DNA of 64,000 bases from Uranotaenia lowii (taxonomy: Eukaryota; Arthropoda; Insecta; Diptera; Culicidae): NCBI RefSeq assembly GCF_029784155.1, contig NC_073692.1, positions 374,732,813 to 374,796,812 of the forward strand. Direction: 5' to 3'. The position numbers and the translations under genes were made by a program. Shown here piece by piece: positions 1 through 11,300 of this stretch; the first letter of the stretch is position 1, and the number at the start of each line of letters is the position of its first letter. Under the pieces are notes generated by a model that saw only the letters and a program-made list of their open reading frames with translations, was not told the DNA's origin and did no database searches.

Positions 1-791
1 CTTTTGTAAAAGAAGAAATACTCATGAAAATCACATAGAAAAGTAATTTATTTAAAAAAAAATTGGCAAGCCTGGCGCAACCATCTACGCCTAGCGTTAC
101 CAGATCTCGATTGTTATATAGTATGAGTGCAATAATTTTACTGTCCTTTGCTCGGGTGAGATGAGAGACGATATGTATACACATCATGGTTGCCACATGT
201 AAAGATTTATCAAGAAAAGTACAGATTCTGCTGAATCAAAGCAATCGAAAGATTCCTTTTAATTCAACCACAGAATCTGATAAAAGATGTGAAAAGCCAC
301 AGGAATTTCTGTGTATGGTCTGAAATTACCTGAAACGAATTACTTTTAAAAGCAAATTTAGATGTTTTTCATACGTGGCTTATAAACACATCTACTGATA
401 CAATGTTCAGAATACACATATGTTGTTTGAGTTTCCCATATACAACTTCAATGTTGTAAGGATTGTTTTTTATCCAAATGATGAACAAGATGATGAAGAT
501 AAAACAAAAAGAATTTCGACTGAAAGTACAGATTTGTAAATGTAGCAACGTTGATACACATACATTCATTCAAAACGCCTCTTTCGCTCAAGAAGCATCG
601 TTTTCGAGGAAGCACATGCTGTGGTGAAGGGATATCTCTCAGCAAATTGTCGCCACCCGTAAACCGAGCCACACAACTCATCTACCGTCATTGTATTTGA
701 ATGTATTATGCCAGCTGCCCATGTGGTGGGACTGGCGGGATCTTTCTTGCATAGCATTGGTTGAAACAAACGAGAGAAGAACATTTGGTGC

Positions 792-840
792 CATTTGGTG
801 GGTATATCAAATTTGCAACACAAATATACGTGCAAATATA
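792..840 (+). repeat. Short relic related to the 17.25-18.23 kb MITE
   Basis: About 48 bp here matches, in reverse complement and with a few mismatches, the inner side of the right end of the MITE at 17251-18233 (near 18184-18228). Both share CCATTTGGTGGGTAT followed by a TTTGCAAC core and CAAATATACGTG. The terminal TGGTTGTCTGGG is not kept here, so this is a decayed fragment rather than a complete element. Confidence 0.45.
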
Positions 841-1878
841 GTCGAAGCAGACGAAGCCTTATATCTATATAAATGTGTGTGAATAAATAGTAGCATAACG
901 AACCTGTGAAAATTCGTGAACTGACTAGATGTAAGTAATGCAATTGTTCACTATGTCCGTTCAAATGCTTAACTCCGTAGGAACAGAGGGATTTTTTTTC
1001 GTTTTTTCTCTGAGAGGAAGGGAGATGTGTGGGCACAAATACACAGATGAGTCGGCACGGCTTCCCAATCCTCTAGTGAGGCGGGCAAACTAGTTCAGCA
1101 TGCAGTCAGGTCACGACAGCTCAGGACGTAAGCTGCACATCAGGTTAAGTGACGCTGCCCCATCGGTGGGTGATTTCCAGAGGGCAAATTGTTGTTGCAC
1201 AACCACTCAGCATTTCGGCAGTTCTTATTTTTCAGAATTTTCTAAAATAAAAACACTCTTCTAAAAGTATCTTTTTCAAACATAACTTTCAATCAAATTT
1301 TCACAATTTTCGCGTAACGACTTCATTAACTATTTTATCGCGAAATAAACTTTTAATATCAAAACTGGAAATGGACATTGGAAAAGAGAAATATAAAACA
1401 CGTCTTAAGGCGGGGTTCGAATAAAAAACGACATTAAACTGATTGCAATCGAAAAAGTAAATATTGAAATTAAGTCATTAAGCCCATGTAGCTATGCAAT
1501 TTTTGGAGAAAAATGTAAAAATTGTTCCCTAAACGATAAAGTTATTCGTAGATCTAAAGTGGTACGTAATCATAACTAAACTTCTTTGTTTATTTTTTCT
1601 GCGAAAAATTGATGTTAAGAGTTTTATCATAAAAAAATAGTCACAATGTTTAAAGAAAGTTTTGAAAGTTAGACTGCCAGTAGAAGTCCTACGCTTCTGA
1701 AGTTCCTATTGGAAAATTGATCACCCCAATGAAAAATTTACTGCAATTTGTTTGAGAAACGCTCCAACGGAGAGGAAAATTTTGAATAATCAAAGATATA
1801 CCAACTAGGAAAAGTTCTATATTTTTATGAAGTTCGAGCATTTTCGTATATTTTTAACGGGTTTTTCCCGCTTTGAAA

Positions 1879-1901
1879 GGGGGGGGGGGGGGGGGGCGGG
1901 G
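1879..1901 (+). repeat. Poly-G tract
   Basis: Eighteen consecutive G, one C, then four G. A C-rich segment follows within 30 bp. Such runs can form quadruplexes and are prone to length errors in sequencing and assembly, so the exact length is uncertain. Confidence 0.85.
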
Positions 1902-2194
1902 TTGATCCCTCCGATCACACACCCCCCTTCCATAGGACCGCGCCTGACAGTTCTACAATTATGAACGTTACTGTCCATATCAATAATTTATTTAGTGAAA
2001 TAATAAAAAAAAAATGATTCGAGTAACTTAACTGAACAGGTTTCAAGTCGTTATTTTGAGTTTTATAAAAATTAAAACACATCAAAGCTAAAAAATATTT
2101 TTTGAAACTCTTGACTTATTTCAATACAAGCCAATATCTTCAAAATATTTTTCATTGAATTAGATTAGTCTAACTTAGGTCCATCTACTGGTAC

Positions 2195-3763
2195 TAGGGT
2201 GGTCTAACCAGTTTTACCGAAACCGGTAAAACCGTCCATTTTCCAATACCGGAAATACCGCCTATTGAGACGGTAAAACAGGTATTTCCGGTAAATTTTT
2301 CATTATTCATTGGCATTGAAATAAAATTGACACAGCCAAATGTTTTTTTTTAATTTTTACCGAATATGTATGAGTGCAAATATTCAAATTTTGTTTAATC
2401 AGCTTCAAAATCTAAGCTCAATAAACCTTACTGCAAGGTTTATGTGAAATTTGATTGTTGCTAAAACTTGTCGATGTAACTTTTTAGATTAAAGCTATAG
2501 TGGCGTTCAAAAGAGCATTGACAAGCTGCCATCTTTCTCTTAGAAGATATTTTTTCATGAAACTTTACACATTTCAGCTCAGCTATCGAACTAACGCTCC
2601 ACAACATGTAAATACTGTTCAAGTGTACAACGACTGAAGAAAACATGCAGCTACAAGAAATTTAAAATTGCTTCACAATAATCACTGTATTTTTCATTGA
2701 AAAACTGTAATTTGGTCAAAAGATGCAAAAATGATTTATCTACAAACAGGCCAAGTTTATCAAAATCGAACTAAGCGGTGCCAGGCTTTTACAAATTTAA
2801 AATTTAAAACCAAAAATGTTGAAGACTGGTTAGAAACTTCCACTTTGTTATAAACATTAAATTTCTCAACAGAGTCAGCAGTTAAACACATGTTCAAATG
2901 TTTGTAAGAAATTTATCTATAAATATTTTCAATGTAATTGATGGAATTCTGTTGTTTTTGTTTTTAACGCTGTTGAAGCATTTTTTTTCCTAGACAAAAC
3001 AGTAACAAAGTTTTTATAAATTTGCAACAGTATTATAATAAAACACGTATGGATCAGATCCAAACAACTGTATTTATTGTTGAATTTTGACTGGATTTTG
3101 AATTGTTTTTTAATACTATTTATTCTTTTTAATGTTAGAAAAGCAAACTGAATGCGATCACGACCTAAGTTGCGGGGAAAACATTCGTATTGTGGACAAC
3201 AAAAATCTTAAATTCTGTGAGTCAACCAGAAACTTTGCCACAAACTTTTGAATTTTGCCTAATTTTTTTTTACCGTAAAATCTTTTTGTACATACATCAA
3301 AATGTATATGTACATTTTGAATATCATTTTCATGAAAGATGTTTTCAAACTATTACTAAATTTGTAAAATCTGTTCTTAAATCTGAATACTGTATTACAG
3401 AGTACAGGACAAAAATTTGTTGAAAATTATATGAAACTTCTATAATTTCTGCAACCTCACAGCAAAATTATAATAATGAAATGAACATGATAAATATTAT
3501 AATTATCATGAGGATGATGATAGAATTATGACAAAGGGATAATTTAAAGACACAATACCATATTTTTCAATCGAAAATGTTGATTAATCTATTACGTTAT
3601 AAATTCTGTGCATTTTATGCCATTACTACTGCAATTAGACGATTTTTTTTCATGAATTCGATATGCTTAGAAAAATACCGGTTTTACCGGTTTTATCGGT
3701 TTTATAAATTAAGAATACCGAAATACCGGATTTGAAAAAAAACCGGTAAATCCGACCACCCTA
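2195..3763. mobile_element. Non-autonomous hAT-like DNA transposon (1569 bp)
   Basis: The ends carry a perfect 10-bp inverted repeat: TAGGGTGGTC at 2195-2204 and GACCACCCTA at 3754-3763. They are flanked by 8-bp sequences that match at 6 of 8 positions (ACTGGTAC at 2187-2194, ACTTGTGC at 3764-3771), as expected for a decayed 8-bp target duplication. hAT elements typically make 8-bp duplications and start with CAG or TAG. Several ACCGGTAAAACC-like motifs sit just inside both ends in opposite orientation, like subterminal transposase-binding repeats. The 1.5-kb interior is AT-rich with no transposase-like frame, so any movement would need a transposase supplied elsewhere. The superfamily is inferred from TIR and duplication length only. 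Confidence 0.6.
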
Positions 3764-3771
3764 ACTTGTGC

Positions 3772-4100
3772 TTATGAAACTATTGTATTATAATTTTATA
3801 AAATGTTAGGAACTGGTAGATTTTGAGTATATAACTCAATAAGTAATTTATGATTGATCTAAAATATCTCAACTATTTTTCTTACTAAAGTTCTTTTCCG
3901 TTGCGAAGTTATGAATGAATTCCCCATTCCAAGCTGCTACTGCTGGTGGCTGTGTGTTGGGTGGAATTAGATCAACCCGAAACTACAATGTCTCTTCAAT
4001 AGCTATAGCCATGGCCAAAACTACATAGGTACATTACGGTTCGGCCGAATGGCACGGGGCAGCAAGGCAGCTCATTCAACGCCTAGAGTGGCCATCCGTC
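3772..4100. other. Putative upstream regulatory region of the transporter
   Basis: There is no gene here. The sequence changes from AT-rich to more GC-rich towards 4050, just before the TCAGTC initiator-like motif at 4107. No TATA box was seen at the expected spacing. This is probably the proximal upstream region of the transporter, by position only. Confidence 0.35.
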
Positions 4101-4163
4101 AGCCAGTCAGTCGTTTAGGATCATTCGACGAGTTACGACGCGTGTACGGGATTAGTAACGAGC
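4101..4163 (+). promoter_or_regulatory. Candidate transcription start and untranslated first exon of the transporter
   Basis: TCAGTC at 4107-4112 matches the arthropod initiator (start A at 4109). A CGACG-type downstream element lies close to +28 (4136-4140). An exon of about 55 bp would end at a strong splice donor, AGC|GTGAGT, with GT at 4164-4165. The next suitable acceptor before the transporter start codon is AAGCAG at 5090-5095, preceded by a CTTACTAAT branch-point-like sequence. The model (TATA-less promoter, one untranslated exon, then the exon with the start codon) is inference from motifs. No transcript evidence was available. Confidence 0.35.
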
Positions 4164-5095
4164 GTGAGTCTGGATGTACTTCAAAACTTTGCTGGACCCT
4201 CAAAGGTGGTAGGATCTCCGGCAGTCTACAAACGAAAAAGTTGGGGGATATTTTTTGGATAAACTTCTACGATACTAGAGAAAGTGAACTCCAAAGTGCA
4301 TTTGCCGAGATTGAATTCAAAGTGAAACAGAAATCAGTTTTTGAGACACGTGCAAGCAACGACAAAAAAGTAGCGATATTCGCGGTGTGGCCTAAAAGAT
4401 AGCCGCGATCCACAACAATACAAAACCGCCAATTCCGGTTTTTATTACAATTTGCCGCGGTGTCGGCTTTCCGCCGAAAAAATAAAAATCAATAGGGAGT
4501 ATACAGCACCGAAAGCAACCGCGAATCGGAAGCAACGAAACCTGGAAAGGCACCTGCTGCATGGATTTGTAATGATGCTCATTCACCTCTATTCGTGATC
4601 GAAAAGCTTACTCTCCCCACCGAAGCATTTGCATACAAACTTTTCGGTTGTTTTTTTTCTCAATAATCAGTGAATTTAATTCGATGGGAACGCCATGTGG
4701 TGAATTCAGAATAGCGTGAGATCATAAAAGTGACGTAAAAATCGGTTACTGGGAGCAGCAGGTGCCCGAATTGGCATAACGCATCTATTTAAGCGCAGAT
4801 TATCATGATCGGAATCATATGTGAAAAGTTCGAATCAAATAAGAAAATGCTCCTCCCTAAAAATGATGACTATTCATTAAATATTTTTACAAATGAACGT
4901 GAATATTTTTTATATGTAATCACAAAATTTAAGTTCGGGTTTCTCAGTTTGGAATTGGGTTCTTATTATTCGTTCTCAATTCCAGGCATTTAACTTCAAA
5001 TTTTTAGTTCTCATTTTTAAAATATTTGAAATATTTTTTTTTAATTTCATAAAATTTATGAATGACACAACTTACTAATAATGAAGAATAAGCAG
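4164..5095 (+). other. Candidate 5'-UTR intron
   Basis: This lies between the proposed donor at 4164 and acceptor at 5094-5095. It includes a TATTTAAG at about 4787 that could mark an alternative TATA promoter, and a TGACGTAA CRE-like site at about 4732. A 117-codon plus frame beginning at 4049 runs through the proposed exon and intron; it has no recognisable domain and I do not call it a gene. Confidence 0.3.
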
Positions 5096-5262
5096 CGAGT
5101 GTTTATAGTTTCGAACGTGCCAGTATAGCAAGGAGACGACAAAGTAATCACAACAATCCACAATGAGTGATATAAACTAGTGATACCAAAGTCGAAAGCA
5201 GAACTGAAGAAAAAGAGCGCCAAAACCAGTGAACCAAAATACAACACGCACCCAACAACGCC
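5096..5262 (+). other. 5' UTR of the transporter, with a short upstream ORF
   Basis: This leader lies immediately upstream of the chosen start codon. It contains one complete five-codon upstream ORF at 5163-5180 (ATG AGT GAT ATA AAC TAG), which ends 82 bases before the main start and could lower translation. The leader start depends on the inferred acceptor at 5095. Confidence 0.35.
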
Positions 5263-5304
5263 ATGGAGTCGGAGTTGAAAATAACGATGGCAGCGTTGAA
5301 ACAG
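5263..5304 (+). CDS. Transporter coding exon 1
   Basis: Fourteen codons, MESELKITMAALKQ, ending at ACAG|GTTTGT. The donor departs from GTAAGT, making this the least certain exon. It is supported by the initiation context and by a phase-0 join that gives LKQ-TLLSVSIS, a typical cytoplasmic N terminus running into TM1. Confidence 0.7.
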
Positions 5305-8300
5305 GTTTGTACCCTAAATACCCTCATTACTTGCTGGAATCGTCCGTAAATTAGACAGCTGTTAACTATTTGGAGCGAATGATTTGCAAAAAAAAAAATA
5401 ATGTGAAATAAAATGAGTTCTAATGTTATGTGTGGCTATCATCATGTGGTTGTCATTAACTGGAGCTTGATTGTTGTTGTTTGTGTGGATGGAATCTTCG
5501 GAACGTTGAGGAATTTATCAGAACATGCAACACTGCGCTACTCGCAACAAATTAGATGGCAGACACGTGTTACTCATTATAAAAGTGCGAAAAATGTCGT
5601 TACAGTTGATTCGCAAGGTGATCCTGATTATAGTAAAAAAACGAAACTACGGAGTTATGAGTGAGAGATTCCTACCAAAATTTAGATTTGATACTATGGT
5701 ATGGGGTAAATTGTTGCATCTATGTTTTAATTTTTTTTATTGGTATCTTAAACTTTGTTAACTTGAACTGTTTAAAATTAAATTTAACATAATTTTGTTT
5801 AAAAGTTAAGTTTCTAAATCATAAATAAGAAAGTAAGAAAATATCTTCAAAAATCAGTTTTTAATTATTCTGGAAATTTTCATTTTTTATTAAAATTTAT
5901 TGACAGCTGTTTTGATAAATACAATAAACTGGTTGTATAACATTAAAAGTAAAGGGGGAGGGGGGGTTAAACCCCCCCCCACCCATGAAAGTCCATCAAA
6001 AGCAAGCGAGGTATTCTACTCTAGACTCAAAATGTGTTATTATCAATCAATTATCAATCAATTTTGATTATGGATTGAGGTTATTCGATAGTAACAATCT
6101 TGACTCAAAACTGCTGCCAAAACCTCGAAAACCAATCCATTGGTTCAGAATTCAGCAACAGTTTTTCAATTTTTTCTCATATATTGATAGTAGCCCAAGC
6201 AACCAAAAGTCACATATTTACTTGAATGAAGGCATTGAAAGTTACATATTGGCTGACAAAGAGTCAACTGCCCAATTCAATTTAGTGAACTTTATGTACT
6301 CATTAATGAACTTGAAAGTTGCAAAAGTGATTAATATGTACGTTGTATGTGACTTGTTTTGCCCATTTCGCATTAGTGAACTATATGTACTCATTAACGA
6401 ACTTGAAAGCTGCAAAAGTGATCTATACGTACTTTATACGGGACTTGAGTCACATAAAGGGCACAAAAGTGCTCAATACGGGATTTGGTTAGTCACATAA
6501 AGGGCACAAAAGTGCTTAAACGGGATTTGATAAGTCACAAAAAGTGCATTGGTGTGATTTCAAAATCAAATCACCTCTTCGAGTTTTAGTTTCAGTTAGA
6601 ACAACATCTAGGCTTGGTCTTGTGGTAGCGTGATTGATTCTCACCACGAAGGTCGGGGTTCGATCCCCAAGCCGGACAAGTTTTTTTTTTCAACAAGTAA
6701 TTTAGTAATTGAGTGACCATTCTGAGATATATGTAGGAAATGTAGGAAAGAAGCAATTGAGCAATTTGTCAAGTTTGAAATCCGGCGCGTGGCATCATGG
6801 CGGCACCGGTACAGAACACAGTAAATAATCAAGAGAAGGTGATATGAACAGAAGCCAACGGTTCAGTTGAGATAGAGAGAAATTTTTTTGCTCATTTTGC
6901 GATTTTTTGGAATCTGAATTAAGAGGCCGCTGGAAGCTGAATAGAAGATCATTAAACTTGTTTTGGAACTTGAAAGTATCAATAAGAACTTAAATTTTGA
7001 GCTGCATAGAACGTACTTCATATCAATGATGGGGCTGAGTAAGGGTTTTTGTACCTGTTTTACTTTTGGTTGCTTGGGAGGTAATTCATCTGTGAATACT
7101 AAAAAATAAGATTTAACTCATTTCAGAGATTCTGGTTCCTTATAATCGAGATTGTACTTGTGTTTTCATATTTAGGATTATGTATTCAGTTTGGAATTCT
7201 TGATTTTCAGTTTCAATCATAATTAAAAACTGAAATGAAAAGCTGTGTATAAAATCGTTAAAATTTGGTTTTGCGTTTCCTTCAAAATTTGATTCATGAT
7301 TTTTAAAACCCACACGCATTTTTGACAAAAAGCTTATAGCAAGTTGAAACCAAATAAGAAATATTAAGCTGGTCAGATTACCCGATTTTACCCGGATTCG
7401 CCCGGATATTTAGTAAAAAAAAATGGGAAAGATTTGGGCGGCCTGGTCGCCAAAATTTTGTTGAAAAATATCCTGATTTTGTCCGGATTCATTAATTTTT
7501 TTTTTGGAAAATCAAACGGAAAATTCAAACTGCACCATTATTTTATAAATTTTAACGCCTAAAAATTAAAATAAACATAAACGATTTTTTGGAAGCCTGG
7601 AGTACGATTCAAAATCTCGTTATGTGTTTCGATCAAAAATAGTGATAGTTCCTGGATTTTTGTCCGATTTTCCCGGATATTGCCCAGATTTTGGTATGAA
7701 AATTTGGAAATAAAATGTCATAATTTATCCAAGTTTTAAGTAAAATAGCCCGGATACGTGCGGGTGAACATCTAGAAACTATAAGCTAAGTTCTCAAGAT
7801 TTTGTTGCAAATTTTAACAATCAGTTAAAGTAAGCTTCCTTTTTTGTTAGTAAAGGATTCTTTATACCAATCCTGATCATCATTTGAATGATTGTAGGAT
7901 GTATTTTCAAAAGTTTCTAATTTACACGAAAAACTGTTTATGCAAAAGAACTTAAAATTGAATAATCAAATTGAGTCATAGAGTATTAAAAATGAAAAAT
8001 AACATTTTTATTTTTTTATTCATTTTTCGAACAAAATTGTCATAGAAAAAGTAGGTCACCAAAACCTCCCCCCCCCCCATGTGTCAGTTCTTCCTACGGC
8101 CCTGCATTATAGTAATAGTTCTGAGTTGATTAAATGCATGAGAATAGTGCTTTACGCAAATCGATCATAAGAGATTTGTCTATAAGTTGCAGGAGAAATC
8201 TTTTGTGTCCATTTGTAAACAAACGAGATACATCTATTTAACTTTTCCGTTTATTCCACGTTCAAGACAAAGTTTCAATAAATTGCAGCTCAAAATTTAA

Positions 8301-11300
8301 GTTCTTATTGATACTTTCAAGTTTCAAACCAAGATTATTGATCTTCTATTCAGCCTCAAGCGGCCTTTTAATTCAGATTCCAAAAAGAATCGCAAAATGA
8401 ACAAAAAATCTCTCTCTATCTCAACTGCACCCTTGGCTTCTGTTCATATCACCTTCTCTTGATTATTTACTATGTTCTGTACATGGTTCCGCCATGATGC
8501 CACACGCTGGATTCCAAACTCGACAAATTGCTCAATTGCTTCTATCCTACATTTCGTACATATATCGCATCAGAATGGTCACTCAATTACCATATTACTT
8601 ATTGAAAAAAAAAACTTGTCCGGCTTGGGGATCGAACCCCGACCATCGTGGTGAGAATCGAACACGCTACCACAAGACCACGCCTAGATGTTGTTCTAAC
8701 TGAAACTAAAACTCGAAATGGTGATTTGATTTTGAAAGCACATCAATGCACTTTTTGTGACTTTCCAAATCCCGTTTTGAGCATCTTTTGTGTTCTTTAT
8801 GTGACTTAAGCCCCGTATAATGTACGTATAATAACTTTTGCAACTTTCAAGTTCGTTAATGAGTACATATACTTCACTCACGGGAATTGGGCAAAACAAG
8901 TCACATACAACGTACATATTGATCACTTTTGCAACTTTCAAGTTCATTAATGGGTACATATAGTTCACTATAGGGAATTGGGCAGTTGATTCTCTTTGTC
9001 AGCCAATATGTAACTTTCAATGCCTTCGTTCAAGTAAATATGTGACTTTTGGTTGCTTGGGTAGTTGACATCGACTTTGCAAAGGCGCTTGACTGTGTTC
9101 CGCACAACCCAAGCAATCAAAAGTCACATATTTACTTCAACGAAGGCATTCAAAATTACATATTGGCTGACAAAGAGAATCAACTGCCCAATTCCCTTTA
9201 GTGAATTTTATGTACCCATTAATGAACTTGAAAGTTGCAAAAGTGGTTTATACGTACGTTATACGGGGTGTAAATCACACAAAGAGCACAAAAGTGCTCA
9301 AAACAGGATTTGGTAAGTCACATAAAGGGCACAAAAGTGCTCAGTACGGGATTTGGAAAGTCACAAAAACTGCATTGATGTGCTTTCAAAATCAAATCAC
9401 CACTTCGAGTTTTAGTTTCAGTTAGAACAACATCTAGGCGTGGTCAAATGAAAAAAGAGCTTTGCACTATCAAATTCGGTGAATTTATTTGAAATTAAAA
9501 CAAAACATGAAGATGGGAAGGATAAGTTTTTAAACATTTAAGAAAGATTTTTTCCATAAAACACGTCTAACGTCAATGGTTTAATGATTGATTTGGTATC
9601 TTTTGTCAAATTTGTTCTATCACCTTTAGTTTTGGTTAAATGAAGTTTATAAATTTAAGTGAAATCAATCATTGATAACTAATAAATTTACAAATCTTCA
9701 TTTAAGAAAATTCTGATTCTGAATTTGTTTGTGATAATTCATTCAATTAAGGAATAATATTTTGCGGATGATGATGCTTGATCAAAAATGGTAAAGATCT
9801 ACAGTCTTTAATAATTTGGAAAGATATCATCACAAGTATTTCTGACATTATTGCAGAAACTTAGAAAAAAACGTGTTTATACTTATTAAAATTGTTGCAA
9901 CTGATTGATTAGATTTATGCTTTTAAAATTTTCTAAGATTCAATTTGGTTTATAATTACTTTAAAAATTCGTTAAATGAGAAAAAGTAAACAAATAGAAA
10001 ACTTTTATAACTTTTTTCACAAAACTTAAAATTACAAAATTAAAATGTCTTGAGGAAATTTGATAATTGATTTCAAATTTTTATTTTAAAATGTTATGTT
10101 TTTTTTTTATTTTTTTTTTAAATTGCAGGAATTTTTAAAATAATTTTAACCTATTTTCAAAAGTTATTTCAATAACGAAAGCTGATAGGAAAAGTGCATA
10201 TTTAGATTCAGAGCACCCAAATTAGTCAAAATTTGCTTTCAATTTTTTGCACTTCGAAGAATGTCAATTTTGTGGCCTCGTGTAATTTATCAAAACCTTT
10301 TTGAATGTGATGTTGAGCATTAACAAAAACAAGAAACACAAAATAAAATTGATACTAAAATTGATTTTTTGAAGAATATTTCATATGAGCATAATATTTG
10401 TAATGACATAAACGATTTTTTGTTAATCAAAATTTTTCGTAATAAAAAAGAAGATACTGGGTTTTAGATTTTTGTTTTGCTAATTCTGATGACCATCGTT
10501 AGTAGTAAATACCTGTTACATTACAAGTGTTACATGGCCTCCAACTTGTAGATGTATAAAATCAGTATTCGGTGCATTAATTTTGTACAAATTGTGGGTT
10601 TCAAACTCAACTTGTTCAGTTACACTGTTTAACCCTTCATTTCATGATTTTTTATTTTTTCTTGAAAAAATTCTCAATAGTGCGCAATGATGAGTACATG
10701 AAGGGAAAAATAGTGAAAAAATATTATTTTCTCATATTTCGAGGATTTAGCCAAAATATTAATTGTTGCAAATATGCAACAACATGAAATGGTTATACCT
10801 TTTCGTTCATCATACAAGACAGCTAGAAATAAATGCTTATTCCTAATTTATCCAGCACTAATCGTAGTTAAAGCTCAAGAACTTCGTAAACCTAGTGTCT
10901 GGACACAATTTAGCTGGGGTTAGTACCTAAGTATGTTGATTATCCAACATGGGTGCACGGATTCACCTAAGTTTCTGCCTAAGTATATGCTTACATGCAT
11001 TATTTAGATCACTTAGTTCGACAAATTTCCAATGCAGCTTACACTATACCCGAACCCCATGACTTTGTTTGATCTGTTATCGAGTAAATGTATTACTTAT
11101 GTTGATGAAAGTATATTTTGGAAGAACAAGTCAATCAGGTGAGCTAGTTAACTATATGAATTCCGGTATCCGTGTATATTTAGCTGACCTGGAAAACTGA
11201 TTGAACATTCTTATATATGAGAATTTCAAGGAAGCACATCTTACCTGTTGGCCATTTATGTGATTCGTATAGCGTATTCGCTAGCAGCTAGACCTCCCAG

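Larger units (their letters stand above)
1..2186. other. Intergenic AT-rich sequence, no supported gene
   Basis: I see no convincing coding region. A 156-codon minus-strand frame (566-1036) has no recognisable domain and its composition looks like non-coding DNA. A more GC-rich patch at about 1020-1190 contains a GTAAGC donor-like site at 1128 after a TCAGG motif. It could be a distant untranslated exon of the transporter downstream, but nothing else supports this. The stretch also holds a short dispersed repeat (792-840) and a G homopolymer (1879-1896). Confidence 0.5.

Noticed and set aside
566..1036. 156-codon minus-strand frame
   Set aside because: No recognisable domain, signal or neighbouring exon. 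It also overlaps a dispersed repeat relic at 792-840.
4049..4402. 117-codon plus frame upstream of the transporter
   Set aside because: It runs over an initiator motif and a strong splice donor at 4164 and has no family features. The promoter/UTR reading explains the region better.
6607..6677. True tRNA gene
   Set aside because: A and B boxes are present, but the acceptor stem is poor and the segment is repeated inside mobile elements.
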